Part shown: positions 63,886 to 64,000 of the stretch, one piece after another | Layout of the letters: each line of letters starts with the position of its first letter | How positions within the stretch are numbered: the stretch's first letter is position 1 | Program-made: the position numbers and the translations under genes | Assembly: GCF_007004765.1 (NCBI RefSeq) | Contig: NZ_VIKR01000002.1 | Location: forward strand, 186,001 to 250,000 | Origin: Aliikangiella marina | Lineage (GTDB): Bacteria > Pseudomonadota > Gammaproteobacteria > Enterobacterales > Kangiellaceae | Length of the DNA: 64,000 nt | Reading direction: 5' to 3' | The notes under the pieces: model-generated | What the model was told of the DNA's origin: nothing | The model's input: the letters and a program-made list of their open reading frames with translations, nothing else | Database searches by the model: none

Positions 63886-64000
63886 ATGTCTAAGATTATC
63901 AAAACGCTACCTCAATATCTGTTAGCTGTCGCATTCTTGGGGCTTATGGGATGCGGCGAAATGTATGTTCCACCACCACCACCAGCACCGATGCAAGTGC
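63886..64000 (+). CDS. Proline-rich lipoprotein, N-terminal fragment (cut by window edge)
   Basis: The ATG at 63886 follows GGAG at 9 bases and starts a protein with a lipoprotein signal: MSKIIKTLPQYLLAVAFLGL then MGC, with the Cys at residue 23. The mature part begins GEMYVPPPPPAPMQV, a short proline stretch typical of flexible linkers near the membrane anchor. The remainder lies outside the window and the family cannot be told. Confidence 0.8.
   Translation, partial: MSKIIKTLPQYLLAVAFLGLMGCGEMYVPPPPPAPMQV

Overview
The window is chromosomal DNA from a gammaproteobacterium of moderate, slightly AT-leaning composition. The evidence is the exact Escherichia-type order of the S10, spc and alpha ribosomal operons (rpsJ to rplQ), together with TypA, Dtd, TatD, RapA, a HigBA pair, PhaR and many short lipoproteins with classic lipoboxes. 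The style (many TPR and c-di-GMP proteins, sulfotransferase, PhaR) suggests a marine heterotroph, perhaps near Kangiellaceae; that placement is inference. There is no rRNA, tRNA, CRISPR array, transposase or phage gene. The window opens inside a LysR gene and closes inside a lipoprotein gene.

Region 1 (1-8.5 kb): LysR fragment, typA, two small lipoproteins, overlapping pip-dtd, a membrane-anchored protein of unknown function and a gamma-glutamyltransferase. Region 2 (8.5-20.6 kb): a 1049-residue protein that reads as a bacterial counterpart of plant methionine S-methyltransferase, a TPR-GGDEF diguanylate cyclase, a leftward cluster (tatD, lipase-like hydrolase, GFA protein, LplT-PlsC fusion) and a large TPR membrane protein. 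Region 3 (20.6-29.4 kb): a c-di-GMP-I riboswitch with a Shine-Dalgarno-sequestering hairpin ahead of a small secreted protein, then an M48 protease, an alkyltransferase-like repair protein, a TPR-sulfotransferase, a PilZ plus HD-GYP pair and small proteins. With the GGDEF enzyme, this gives synthesis, breakdown and two kinds of sensing of c-di-GMP within 16 kb.

Region 4 (29.4-44.2 kb): an S15/CocE-like secreted hydrolase, rapA, a DUF4442 thioesterase-like gene with a possible FadR site, a GNAT enzyme, a tandem pair of lipoproteins that join a transglutaminase-like Cys-His-Asp core to TPRs, and a five-gene operon (ABC ATPase, permease, amidohydrolase-CIA30 protein, DesK-like kinase, DesR-like regulator) with TGACA/TGTCA repeats upstream.

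Region 5 (44.2-58.9 kb): the ribosomal protein block, with a recognisable promoter and leader before rpsJ, a break before rplN and a promoter before rpsM. rpmJ (37 codons) is easily missed. rplQ is separated from rpoA by 200 bases containing a terminator-like hairpin. Region 6 (58.9-64 kb): a divergent Lgt-like protein, higBA, a DUF3667 protein, a five-copy 15-bp tandem repeat, a DedA protein, phaR and the start of a proline-rich lipoprotein. All identifications rest on reading the sequence and on memory of families; no search was run.
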